From contig NW_019154043.1 in NCBI RefSeq assembly GCF_001653235.2, positions 682,001 to 746,000 on the forward strand: a stretch of DNA of 64,000 bases, written 5' to 3'. Shown piece by piece: positions 12,560-24,025 of the stretch. Position 1 is the stretch's first letter, and every line of letters begins with the position of its first letter. The DNA is from Pochonia chlamydosporia 170 (Eukaryota > Ascomycota > Sordariomycetes > Hypocreales > Clavicipitaceae). The notes under the pieces were generated by a model. That model had not been told where the DNA came from. It saw only the letters and a list, made by a program, of their open reading frames with translations, and made no database searches. A program made the translations under genes and the position numbers.

Positions 12560-15095
12560 ATGGCCGACGCCGCGGCATCCGAGTCCTCCGTTCCTTCGAC
12601 GAATGCCGGTAATCGCAAGCGGCGAAACCCATATACCCCGATTGCATGTGATGAATGCAAGAGACGCAAGATCAAATGCACAGGCGAGCGGCCATGCAAG
12701 GGCTGCCGCACCAGCGATACACCATGTATCTTTGAAAGGACTACGCGGTATCGAGCCAATACTCGCCCAGCGTAAGTTGAGCCATCATGTCCTGACTCAC
12801 AATGATGGTTACCAGGGGCATGAGTCGGTGAGTTGGGCTGACCATCACTCTTACTAGGGGTTTAAATAATGAGGAGTTCGACATTGCGTCGATACCTGAG
12901 CCAGCTGCTTCAGCAGCTGTTGCGGGAGAGGCATTACCGCAGCCTCAAGTTGCCTATGACTCGACTTGGCCTCTCCCAGGGGATGGTTGGGGAGGGCCAG
13001 GTAACACTTCGACGTACACTTCAGGGATGGGATATGTTGTCCCTACAGAAGGAGCGATAAATGGTGACATGGGACCCAATTTATCATGTGATAATTCTTT
13101 GGCGGCCGCAGATTTGACGAGGCAACTTGTTCCGTTGTATCATCACGACAGCATGGGCAGCATTCTCACTCACGTTCCTTCCGACAGATGGACCCGAATC
13201 CTGTCAGCGTATGAAGAGGAAATAGGCATGCTGTATCCGTATCTCGATTTGGATGCAGTAAGAAGGGAAATTACGGAATCGGAACGAGCTTTTAGTGCTG
13301 GTGCTTCAGACGACGTTGCTGGCCAGCGCCTTGAACACCTCCTAATTTTAATCCTGGCTGTTGTGTCTAGTCTTGAGGACCAAGACATTATCAAGGTCGT
13401 CAAACCGTGGGTGGAGGAACTCTATGAGAAGTACTTCATAAATGCCCAGCTGAATCTCGCCGCCAGCGATGATGTGGCCTACTTGCTACTCTGTGTAAGT
13501 GTATACATTTTTACTCCCAATTCTTCTCCGGTCTGCTGTACTTGCATCAGATTACAACCCAGACGATGAGATGAGTTATGTCCATACTCATGCATTATAG
13601 TGCTCCTTCTTTTTCTTAAGCGACCGAGATCTGATGGCGTGGCGCGCCATCGGAGCCGTAATGCGTCTTTTGCTGGAGATGGGATATCACAAAGGAGAAG
13701 CGACTCCTATGCTGAATCGCCCCGGCGGCAGCAATGGGTATGTAATAGAAGAGAGATTGTTTTGGTGTGTGTATGCGTTTGATCGCCGCCTGAGTTTTGA
13801 GACTCGGATGCCGTTTGTCATTCAGGATCGTGACATAACTCGAGACTTGAAGTTCCCGGTACGTGAGAATCGCCAAGTAAAAGGCACTTGCCTTGGATCT
13901 TTCTACTAACACTATAGGCCAAAACTAGGATAAGTCCATTGAAGTGCAATTTCTGAAACACATCGTAGTGCTTGGTCGAATCGCTGGCGATGTTCGAGAT
14001 TTCTTTGCCTCCAAAGCAAACCACCACACGGGCAGTGCAGAGTCGGAACGCGACTTTCTAGATTACAGGACTGTTCAATGGCGAGAAAATGTTTCCAAGT
14101 CTCTTCGTTTTGGCGGGATACAGGATAAATTTGATCCAAGCAAGGAGAAGCGTTCCAGGTATCGTCTACGCGCTGTGCTGTACCTGAAGTCAAACCAGCT
14201 TCGAATGTTTCTCTTTCGGCGGTGGGCAGCGAAACCTGGCGGCGGCACATTCGATGATGCCAGTGCAAACAAGGTGGCAGTAATTGCGCGAGAAAGCATT
14301 CGGATCATTTTAAACTTGGCGCGGTCAAGTGATATCCATCGCCATCATCATCGCATGTTCAACCACTTCATCCAGGTGGCACTATCATCACTCCTCCTCA
14401 CGCTTAACACCAACAACCAGATTGATGCTGTGGAGTTTATCGAAGATATCCATGACGCTATTGAATTGCTGAGGCGCTTGTCATTCCATTCGCCCGTTAC
14501 ACTGAAGTTGGTTGACAAATTAGGATGGGTACGGGAAGCTGTGAGGAAGCTTGGCAGGACGAGAACAGAGAGAGCATTTGGAAACGACGGGCAACCACCC
14601 GAAACATCTGCTGTATCTAGCCCGGGAAGGCATGCAGGGGGGAAGAATGATCTCATGGCTGGTGTAAGCTCGATTCAACACGAGAGCAACGGGACAGGTG
14701 ATACGTTTCGTCATGCAACCGACCGGAGCACGAATGCATGGGCAACATCGACAGCATCAGACTTCAACCAGTCGGACCATGAGGACCTGCGAGGTGCGAA
14801 TCTTCAGCAGTTCCGACATGTGCCACAGCACATGGAAAACCCTCTGCCACATCTGGATGGCACGATGCAAAACATGAACTTGATGGGGCCGGGTTCTTTG
14901 GTCGGAAACATGTCTTCGAATGAGATGCTGTACGGGCAGCAGGCCTCTCCGATGACAACCTTATCATCGCAATCGGCTCATTACACGAATGCGCAGGATA
15001 CTATCGACCTTCAGGCATATCTGTCCGTTTTGAGATACCCCGAGCTGGGCGAACTGCTCCATGAGTATGCCTTTCAAGATAACTTTAGCTTCTGA
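12560..15095 (+). CDS. Zn2Cys6 transcription factor with fungal_trans domain
   Basis: Four exons (12560-12771, 12858-13494, 13601-13858, 13929-15095) join in frame to 757 residues. The N-terminal binuclear zinc cluster has cysteines 30, 33, 40, 46, 49 and 56 with C-x2-C-x6-C-x5-C-x2-C-x6-C spacing, preceded by a basic KRRN segment. The middle region carries the fungal-specific regulatory domain (PF04082 type), seen in AWRAIGAVMRLLLEMGYH and the following FWCVYAFDRRLSFETRMP. The C-terminal 150 residues are polar and low-complexity, as in activation domains. It is a nuclear DNA-binding regulator. The target is unknown. The nearest candidates are the divergent membrane protein and the P450 beyond it, which is only a proximity argument. 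For exon 4 the acceptor at 13928 was chosen because the one at 13918 breaks the frame. Confidence 0.85.
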
Positions 15096-16762
15096 TGTCG
15101 GGAAACGGGCGAGGCGGGATTCCATATCATGACATAACGAAGTGATCATGAATTTGAGTGTCCTTGCCGAATTCTCAACTCTAGCCGTGCGCATAGATGT
15201 TACGCCATGCATGCAAGGATATTATTGAGAATGAGATAATCGATGCCTTCACCATTCGCGATTGCATTGCGTCGCACTGGATCGAGATGTCAATGCGAAG
15301 ATCTAGACCGACTAGTCGAGGGGACTACTTCGTTGACAGAGTCAGTAAGCATACATAAAGTTACAGGACCACGCTTTGAGTGTATCTCGCTGCTAACCCG
15401 CATCCCTTTTATACAGAGGATACTCCCTCCCCAGTCTGTTGAATGGCCGCGATTTCACAGAACGACTTGGCGAAAATGAAGCACTTGATGACACCTTTGA
15501 TTAGTCGTCGATACCGACCGAGTACCAACATCAGCGGGCTCGCAGGCAGAGTCGAGTCTCGAATGCTTGTGATGCCATGTCATGCCGTGCTTTATATGTT
15601 GTGACACTTGCGAGGAAATGCAGCAACTTCATGGTCTTTGAACCTGGCTTCCATCACGCTGAGATGGGGTAGGCTAACATGGCAGAACCAAAGTTGAAGT
15701 TTATTAAACTCGCGACGGACGGCTACATTCTGATAAAGCGGAGGATATTGAGTCTAGCAACGAATCACGAAATAAAAGAACTTTTACACCCAAAATACAG
15801 TGATCGCAATTTCCGCCACTGCGTCTGGTGATTCTCGAAAAGAAGCCCTTGACCTATGACAGGCTGAGTTGTGAAACGGAGCTGACTCCTGTCGAGCAGA
15901 GCTGCGTTGTAATTGGCATACCAAAACTGCAGATTAACTAGCGCGAAGTAACCCAATAATGCGACCTGTCACTTAAGACCCCTCTGGGGGCTTATGACGT
16001 AACTTTTTGTTAGGAATCGCGTTCAGCCACGTTTGCTCTGCTTGGGTAATGGCTAGTCATATGTCCTTTGACTTGTTCTCGGAGAAAATGATGGGCGACA
16101 GCAAATGAAAAAGAAAAAGAGGCACCGGTAGAAGGGGCAAACGTCGAAGATCACAATGTCGAAGAAGAAATTACCTAGACTTTTTATGTGGAAAAGAAGA
16201 AAGGTGGTGTGACAAGTGGTATTAACCCACCCAAGATCGAGATCTGTCCTGAGAATGGGCAACTCCTTACAACCTATGCATCTTCCATGATGCTCTTTTG
16301 CGTAACGGTCCGGGCCAAGCGACCGTAAGCCGCAAAAATGGAGCCTTTGTTCAAAGTTACAGAGCTTTCTACGACGAACCGGGCTTGGCAAGGTCATGTA
16401 CAAGGGGATCTACCCGCCGCCGTTATCGAAGTTTTCTTGGGCACAAATTGCGACACACTGAACCAGATAATTCGCACTCACGACCTGCGTTCTGTAGCCC
16501 AAGACCCTTGCAAGTTTGTTGGCTATTCTCGACATGGGCTATTCCGGACCAGACTCTCCGCCCGTTCGAGGCTGTCAATGTGGCGGCGCCCGCTTCTTGT
16601 GCTGCGTGATATTAAAACCCCCTACATCGTGCCGAGGATGCATGATAGTATCCTTTTGCACCTCGATTTTGCGAAATGAAAACTAGTCCCCGATAGCGTA
16701 GTGTCGACTCCCTGTACAGAGTGTTGGTCTGAAGCTATGCTCTTCGCGCAACCGTCCGCGTT
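15096..16762. other. Intergenic region before the histidine kinase
   Basis: 3' flank of the Zn2Cys6 gene and promoter of the kinase gene. An ATG-initiated 113-codon frame (16338-16679) ends 83 bases before the kinase ATG. It could be an upstream open frame in the kinase leader, but no family is recognisable. Confidence 0.4.
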
Positions 16763-18898
16763 ATGAACGAACCACCGCCGTCGGCCTCTGGCAACTTGAA
16801 GTCAGCCGAGAGTGGGGAGTTGGATCTGGATGCGTTTTGGGATTCATCACCAGTTCCAACGCTGGTTGTTTCCCCATCTTACCAGATCAAAAGAGTCTCA
16901 AGGGGTATCGTGGACACGTGGAAACTCAACAGAGATGAGCTGCTGAACGAGAACGTTTTTAAAGTCCTCTACGGAGACTCACCGTTTGCGAGATTTGATC
17001 GAATACCTCTCGCGGGCGCAATCGAGGCCTCGATCTCGAACCAGACTTTCACGTCCTGTCCCAGTGCATACCAAACACAAGATACCTTCTGGTCAGTCCG
17101 CGTCATACCAATCTTGAGGAATGAGCAGCCGCAGCTTTTCGTCCTGGAATTTGACCCGGACGAAAGTCGGGTCAAGGTTGGTGGTGTTGAAGGCAATGTA
17201 AGCAAACGGTCGATTGACGAGATGTTCCGTCTCCTCGTCCATACTGTCAAGGATTATGCCATCTTTCTTCTCGACACTCGGGGTTACGTGACAACATGGA
17301 ATACGGGCGCAGAGCTACTCAAAGGATTCAAGAGCGATGATATTATCGGCAGACACTTTTCAACCTTTTACGGCCAGGAAGACCTTCGAGTTGGGAAACC
17401 TGAGGCCGAACTAATTACGTGCCTGCGCCAGGGAAGAGTAGAAGACGAGGGTTGGCGCTACCGAAAGGATGGCAGCAAGTTCTGGGCGAATGTGGTCATT
17501 ACCGCTATTTACAGGAACGGGGTGCACGTTGGCTTTGGCAAGGTAACTAGAGACTTGACGGAGCGAAGAGAAAACGAATTACGACTTATTGCTGCATACG
17601 AAGAGAGCTCGAAGCTGAAGAACGACTTCCTCGCCAATGTGAGCCATGAAATTCGAACGCCAATGCATGGCTTGCTATCGGCATGCGGGCTGCTGCTGGA
17701 TACTACCTTGTCAGAAGAGCAGCGCGAGACGGCAAACATTATTTCTGAATCGGGCCAAGTATTACTCGGCGTTATTAATAGTATTCTCGACTTTTCTAAA
17801 CTTACATCGGGGACCTTTTCGATTTCGTCAGAGGTATTCAGCGTCGCGAGTGTAGTTACATCTGTTGTTCGAAGCGCGCAGACAACATTGAACCCTGGAG
17901 TACACATCAAGCTCCAACTCGCGCCCAACTTACCGGGCTTAGCACAGGGAGATCAGCTTCGGTTCCGGCAAACCATGCAAAATTTAACTGATAACGCGGC
18001 CAAGTTTACCAGAGAGGGACTTATATCGGTATCTTGCACTGTGCGGGAGGAAACCGAGACGACGTACTCTATCCTAACCGAAGTTGCCGACTCTGGAATA
18101 GGTGTAGTTAGCGATGCTGTCGAAGAGCTGTTCCAGCCGTTCATGCAGTCGGAGATATCCATCAACAAGAGATACAAAGGCACTGGACTCGGTCTGTCCA
18201 TAGCCAAATCTCTAGCCGAGCTAATGGGCGGCGATCTGGGATACCGACCGAACCCCGAGTGTCATGGCAGTATATTCTGGTTCACAGTTCGCCTCAGCAA
18301 AGTCAAACCCTCAGAAGAGCGGAACAGCGCAGAGAAACAACCCTCGCAGTATTTCTCCACGGGCCACATGGTTCTGGGAAAGGAAAACTCGGCGGCATCG
18401 CTAAATCGATTACGAGAGCTAGGAAGCACGAAGCAGATACTAGCAGCGGAGGACAACATCATTAACCAAAAGGTCCTGGTGGGGATGCTGCACTCGTTTG
18501 GATTCAAGGACATTGCTGTTGTGCCGGACGGCGCACAAGCTGTGTCGTTGTTGAACGGCTCACCGCACAAATATGACTTGGTCTTGATGGACGTGAGCAT
18601 GCCGGTGATGGACGGGTTTGAGGCCACCGCCAAGATCAGGAGCAGCGGCAACGATATTCCCATAATTGCTATGACGGCAAACGCACTTAGAGGGTACAGG
18701 GAGAAATGTCTGGAGAGCGGAATGGACGACTACATCCCTAAGCCGGTGACGAAGAATCTTCTCCTGCAGAAGCTGTTGTTTTGGCTGGAGGGCATAAACA
18801 GGCCGTCTAATAATTCGACCGAGACGATTCATGCCCTGGAGACGCCTCCCATCACTCCTTCGGAGATGGACGGTTCTGAGATTTGCAAGGCTGGCTGA
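16763..18898 (+). CDS. Soluble hybrid sensor histidine kinase with two PAS domains
   Basis: Intronless 711-residue protein. Domains in order: PAS at about 20-130; a second, better conserved PAS/PAC at about 155-270 (DYAIFLLD, GFGKVTRDLTERR); HisKA with H-box NVSHEIRTPMHG and phospho-accepting His295; HATPase with N box (NLTDNAAKF), G1 (DSGIGV), F box and G2 (GTGLGLSIAKS); then a receiver domain with phospho-acceptor Asp610 in LMDVSMPVMDG and a conserved Lys in PKPVT. No transmembrane segment is visible, so it should sense an intracellular cue. It would feed the Ypd1-Ssk1/Skn7 phosphorelay. The layout recalls fungal group IV kinases such as TcsA and Fos-1, but the group is not certain. ATG at 16763 is the first in frame. 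Confidence 0.9.
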   Translation: MNEPPPSASGNLKSAESGELDLDAFWDSSPVPTLVVSPSYQIKRVSRGIVDTWKLNRDELLNENVFKVLYGDSPFARFDRIPLAGAIEASISNQTFTSCPSAYQTQDTFWSVRVIPILRNEQPQLFVLEFDPDESRVKVGGVEGNVSKRSIDEMFRLLVHTVKDYAIFLLDTRGYVTTWNTGAELLKGFKSDDIIGRHFSTFYGQEDLRVGKPEAELITCLRQGRVEDEGWRYRKDGSKFWANVVITAIYRNGVHVGFGKVTRDLTERRENELRLIAAYEESSKLKNDFLANVSHEIRTPMHGLLSACGLLLDTTLSEEQRETANIISESGQVLLGVINSILDFSKLTSGTFSISSEVFSVASVVTSVVRSAQTTLNPGVHIKLQLAPNLPGLAQGDQLRFRQTMQNLTDNAAKFTREGLISVSCTVREETETTYSILTEVADSGIGVVSDAVEELFQPFMQSEISINKRYKGTGLGLSIAKSLAELMGGDLGYRPNPECHGSIFWFTVRLSKVKPSEERNSAEKQPSQYFSTGHMVLGKENSAASLNRLRELGSTKQILAAEDNIINQKVLVGMLHSFGFKDIAVVPDGAQAVSLLNGSPHKYDLVLMDVSMPVMDGFEATAKIRSSGNDIPIIAMTANALRGYREKCLESGMDDYIPKPVTKNLLLQKLLFWLEGINRPSNNSTETIHALETPPITPSEMDGSEICKAG

Positions 18899-21800
18899 TT
18901 GAGAATACGACTTGAAACAGCGTAGACAAGCATACTGGCACTTTCTGCCGTAGAAAATGACTCTGTGATCGGTAATCCTGCGATACAGCGCTACGTTCTG
19001 CTATCAAATACACGAGGCATCAATGGCATTACGGGCTTGGGAATATTTCATGCAAAGTTAAAGTTGCCTGACTTACCCGCCACTGCTGCGGCTGTTTAAT
19101 GGCTGGGCCGAGATGCTGTTCTGTTCAGCCCGAACGGCACCGATCCGACGCCATTATCCAATAGCGGCAATGAGGCAACTATTCCGGCTTTTCCGGCAAT
19201 GTTACCTGTCAAGTCGGTGACATTCCACCTGTGGACTTGGCACAAGTCGGTTAGTCGTTTACCAGGGACACGTCCAATTGGGGGCATTGCCACGCTGGTA
19301 GAGATTCTGACTTTAGTTGATGGTTGGAGATGAGAAACGCTATATACGACGATGTGAATACCTTGGAGGTTGCGCTGTTGCGGCAGTGACGGAGTATATG
19401 ACCAGCGTTACTTAGAACAAAGGCTGGCAATTGACAGCTTCTAGGTATAATGAATCATGAGACTTGAGGGGGGGTTAAGGAAGTGTTTCTGTGTTTTGTG
19501 TCGATCGTCTGAAGTGAGCTTGTGTATGAAGACAGACGGACAATACATAGTGCACGAAGAGTTCTATTTTTAAGAACCCTTTCGTCTATACGTCTGATAA
19601 GCTTAATCTGTGATATTTAAATGAAGGACAGCTGGCTTTTATATGACTTGTGGGAAATTACATCATATCGTCTGGTCCCGCAGCCATATGCCAGGAAAGT
19701 GTACCACCTTCATTTGCCTCGAATGAACGCGAGGACAACCGTCATCTGGCTGCATAGGTCGATCGGTGTATTATATGCTCGCCAAGTCTCAGACCTGATG
19801 ATCGTCGGCAGGGAACGCATCGAGACGAAGCTGGCAAAAGAGCGGAGATATCAGTCCGTTGGATGTACTATGACGACGAGCAAGATTACAGTGACTTGTA
19901 CAGGGTGCTGTTATCATTAGTGGTGACGCTCAAGACTTCAATGTTCATTTTCCACGTTTCGAGCTCGCTGTTTGTCCAATATTGCGGCATTGATAAAGAT
20001 ACTTTGGGAACCGCTTCTGGCGTACGAAACATGCACTCTCATTTTGAGGAGTGGCAACTTGCTAATACTCGAAGTTTTATCATCACTAGGTAGCTGTGAC
20101 ATTTCTAAGGACGTACTGCACATTAACTTCATTCATACACACTTGCCCCTGGACGTATAAGGTCGCCAAGCGTGATCAATCACTTATCCATTAATAGGTC
20201 TTGTATCATTTTCAGTCACTTGCGGTACCGGTCATTCCACGCCATACGAGGAAACGCTGTGACACCCCCAACTACAGCATTGTGAAGCCACCCTTCCATG
20301 TACGCAAGCAAGTAGACGAATATCTGAACGGGAAAGCCCGAATGAATGCCCTTGATTCGGTGATGCTATTCGCCGGCAACTCGGCTTTTTGACATCAAAT
20401 ACTGCCGAGTCCTACGACGGCCGATGGTGCATGTCCGTTCTGCTTCTTTAAATCTAGGATGCATGCCTAGTCCAGTAGAAAATATGCGCGATAAACTCGG
20501 AATGTTATATATTTTGTGGGATATATGTCTAATGAGCCGTCACCTCCTTCCTTTTCCCCACTGGCCTGAATCTTCGTATCCAAGACGTCTAGGTTTGTCC
20601 TGCGCCGCCGCCAAGGTTGAACAACCATGATACTTGGAAAAGTATGAAAACGGCAACGAGAATCATTGATTCGGAATCACGCGGCGGATTTGTGTTTCTA
20701 CCTTTGGCTTATTGATTCGAATACCACTCATAACCCATGAACAATACATTGTCGTCATACTGGGCGATGAACCACGGCAAAAATACACAAACACGGCGTA
20801 CATCGACTACCCGTCCGAGAATGACAGCCACCATCTTCGAACCGAGCAGAGCAACCCAAAAACAGCGTTGCAGAGCATTGTCGATCTCGCGAGAGTGATG
20901 CAATGTGCCCTCCAATTCAATCCGTGTAAGCTGTCATTCGCCAAGTCTGATCGGAGTGTGACGGCTGCTGCCGGACTCTTCTCCGAACGAGTGATCCAAT
21001 AGATTTATCGGTGGACGTTTCATCACCGCGATCGACTCCTGTCACAACTATGAAGCTGGAAGGGCTTCGTTTTCCACGCGCCAATAAGGCAGGGTTATTG
21101 GCCCTCCCAAAGGTTCAAAGCAGACCCTATTGTTTAATGTACCTGTTCGGAGGGTTGGAATAGGCTCCCACCTTACCCCCTTGCCAAGCTTGGCTACTCT
21201 GTGCAGATGATGGAATTGTGTCTGGTAGCACCTCTATGACATCATACTTCTTTTTGTCTTGTTCCTGCTCTTTGCTCCTTTACTTCTTTGTGGTCACATT
21301 TGGCAGCGAATTTGCCTCTCGCAAATTAATCAGCATGATATCACGCAAGTCGTTTAGCCCAGTACAATACAGCACCCGTGGCAATGCGCATCAAGTTAGC
21401 AAATCGTCTTGAGGAACTCCTGTACCGCATGGATCGCAGCTGTAATAGACCTGCTGCATAAACGGCAAAGTATCCCACCCTTGACCCGTCAACTACTGGA
21501 CGAATGATGCATCTGAAGGGAGAAACCTAGCTGCATAAGCGCCCGAACTGCAGGATTGATGGTACAATCAAGGTATCGAGCAGACTTCCAAGAAGCTGGC
21601 AGCGCCTCCCCGGCACCCACAGAATTTACGATCGCTATGCATGTGACGAACTACGACCCGGTACTGGTGTAGAGGCACACGTCAACAAATGACTGACTGC
21701 CTTATGTTCCTGATATGGAAGGGTCCTGTTTCTTCTCTTGCCATCGGGAGGCGGTTGATCCGCAGCACTTGAGTAGAGCTCGATGATCAGCGACGAGTGT

Positions 21801-21931
21801 TGGAGATCTCCGCCTGAAGGCGTGACCCTTGACCCGTGAAGATTAGCCTCTTGACATAACTTTTAAAGCAGCCCAGTGTCCGTTCCTCTATATTGATACG
21901 AAAGGAAACCATTTTCCTCTTGGTTGGCGGC
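18899..21931. other. 3 kb gene-poor region
   Basis: No supported gene. Several short frames exist (for example 19621-19920 and 20712-21002), but none has a recognisable domain, credible splice pairs or a clear start. It may contain decayed sequence or long regulatory DNA. Confidence 0.45.
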
Positions 21932-22531
21932 ATGGTTACTGCAGCTTGGGCCGCATCATTTTGTCTTGGATGTGATAGCGAAACATTTGGAGCAGATTAC
22001 TGCTCTGAACGGTGTCACCTTAAAGATAAAGAACGCGTTTCCAAGATAAAACTTGCCGATGATCTTCAAGAGAGCCGTTTTGAGTCACAATACCCAGTAT
22101 CCAGTGCAGTAGACTCACTCTCAACACTATCTGCAACTCGACGGCGCAGTCACGAGTTGGGCTCAACTCAACTTAATGGCTTATGGGCAAACAACAGGTC
22201 GAACAACTCCCGAAAGAGTCTCTTTGATAGTAAGAGTGATGGCTGGGGCGAAAAAACTCGATTGAACGCAACATGTCCCCGGAGACAGATAAGCCGGGTT
22301 GTTGGTTCAGAAGAAACGACTTCGGTGCCCAGCGATGAATCGTCAGAGGCGCCACGAACTCGACACAGATTTATTAACGTTCCCCGGCGTGCAACGTATG
22401 ATATGGGATCGACGACCGAATGGGATATATGGCGGCCGCGGCGGACGTCTCTAGCTGTTGAGGCCGAAGATATTATGGCACAGTTGCCTGGTTGGTACAG
22501 GGGGTCGGAGAGGCAGGTGTATGAAGCATGA
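21932..22531 (+). CDS. Small Cys-motif protein, Ecl1-like zinc-binding candidate
   Basis: Open frame of 199 residues from the ATG at 21932; the frame itself stays open upstream to a TTG at 21893. Near the N terminus there is a C-x2-C-x9-C-x3-C cluster (FCLGCDSETFG then DYCSERCHLKD). This resembles the ECL1/2/3 zinc-binding family, whose yeast members affect chronological lifespan and stress response. The rest is Ser/Arg-rich and probably disordered, ending in a Trp-containing segment. A CTGCAG just after the ATG could be a splice acceptor, so the true first exon may lie upstream. The family call is tentative; the Cys motif is what is seen. Confidence 0.5.
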   Translation: MVTAAWAASFCLGCDSETFGADYCSERCHLKDKERVSKIKLADDLQESRFESQYPVSSAVDSLSTLSATRRRSHELGSTQLNGLWANNRSNNSRKSLFDSKSDGWGEKTRLNATCPRRQISRVVGSEETTSVPSDESSEAPRTRHRFINVPRRATYDMGSTTEWDIWRPRRTSLAVEAEDIMAQLPGWYRGSERQVYEA

Positions 22532-24025
22532 TGGGTTTCCTATATGATTAGCACTGACTTTGCAGATGTTTGGGAGGCAATTTGTTATTGACATACCCCA
22601 TATGTATTTGTTTAGCTGTTCGTGGTTGGTCATATTTGAAGCAGAATGATGGTGCATTCTTCATGGCGGATTGTTCAGGTAGCTAGTTTGTAAGTATTCA
22701 GGAGAAATTGCATCCTAAAAGACGTGGCCGTGAAGTTCCAACATATTGTCGCCACTAATGGCTCTTGTATGGGAAAGATGACATCGTATTTGCTCAAGTC
22801 ACAGCACAGCACAGCCATCTGTCTGTTCCTCCGGCCAAGCAGGACATTCTACAACTTCGCTATGCCGGCGTTGGTCGGCAACAGAAACCCATCTTCGACG
22901 GCCAAAATACAGACTCTCTACACATTTTCCAAGTATTCCATCGTTCAATGTACTGTATTTCTTCAATGTGAGCCTCTTCCAGTGCATTCCCCACGTAAAA
23001 CAGCCCACAGCCCGTCCTGCACTGGAGCACAAAAACCGCATGCACCACTTACATACCGGCATCAAATCCTGACTTATATTATCCTTGTGAAAAATACTGT
23101 TAGTATTCCTCTCGACTCAATCGGGGTCCGGCAAGGCCCCGACGGGATGCTCGTTTTCATTCGGTAACTGTTGGTCGTCGAACCAACGTTGTTTTCACGT
23201 TTTTGCACTGCCATGATAACCTTACACGTAATACTATGCGTTGGCGTCAGTCGATATATTACCTTCTCTATACTAGTGCTCTTAAGGCAGAAGTGGCTTT
23301 CCATGCTACTTTCAACGTGTTGATCCTACTGAGGTGGTCCCGGGGCAGGGATATAGTGATAGCGTCGAGCAGTATCCATTGTTGGTCGTTGTTGGTGTCG
23401 TGTCAGCACGGCCAAGTCTTACGTCCCTAAGCGAGTCATTCTACAATTTGAGTCTTTTGGAATAAGGCAGGCCGCGAGCTTTCGTACTGACGCGATACAG
23501 ACACGCTCAAAATGATACTCGTCAATCAAGGGATAACGGATGCCGGCAACCCAGACAAAGTTGTAATTAGCTGCACCAAGGGACTTGCAAACACGCTTCG
23601 AATTAGCCGCACATGACCGCAAAATCTCTTTGTGAACCATGCCTCAGTGCGCCGAACGGGTGCCCTGCATACGGTGTTCGGCTAAGACACGCCAAGAGTC
23701 TTTTGTGATAGCCCAGGGTGGGTGTGGTGTCTCTAGCAGGGAGTCAGGGACAAGGATGGCGTTACTCATGCCCTCTTCTAACCTCCATTATCGTGCTGAC
23801 ACGGATGGCTCTGTTGGTTCTTGGTTGGGAAATGTCTAAGTCTCCCTTTGTTAAAGAGATGGCAGTGAAACTTCTCCCCGCAGTTTCATGCTGAGCGTAA
23901 TCGCGCTTATGCTTCGCTGATATTTTATTTATGCCAGTGCAGGACCGTTTTGCTAGAGAATCTGCGTAACCGGACCTTCATTGTATTTATGCTTCTGGCT
24001 TGGTTGTCCTTCTCTTACTTTCACC
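22532..24025. other. Intergenic region
   Basis: No supported gene. A short perfect palindrome-type hairpin (GTTGGT...ACCAAC) lies near 23168-23185. Open frames here lack domains, and most lack an ATG. Confidence 0.45.
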
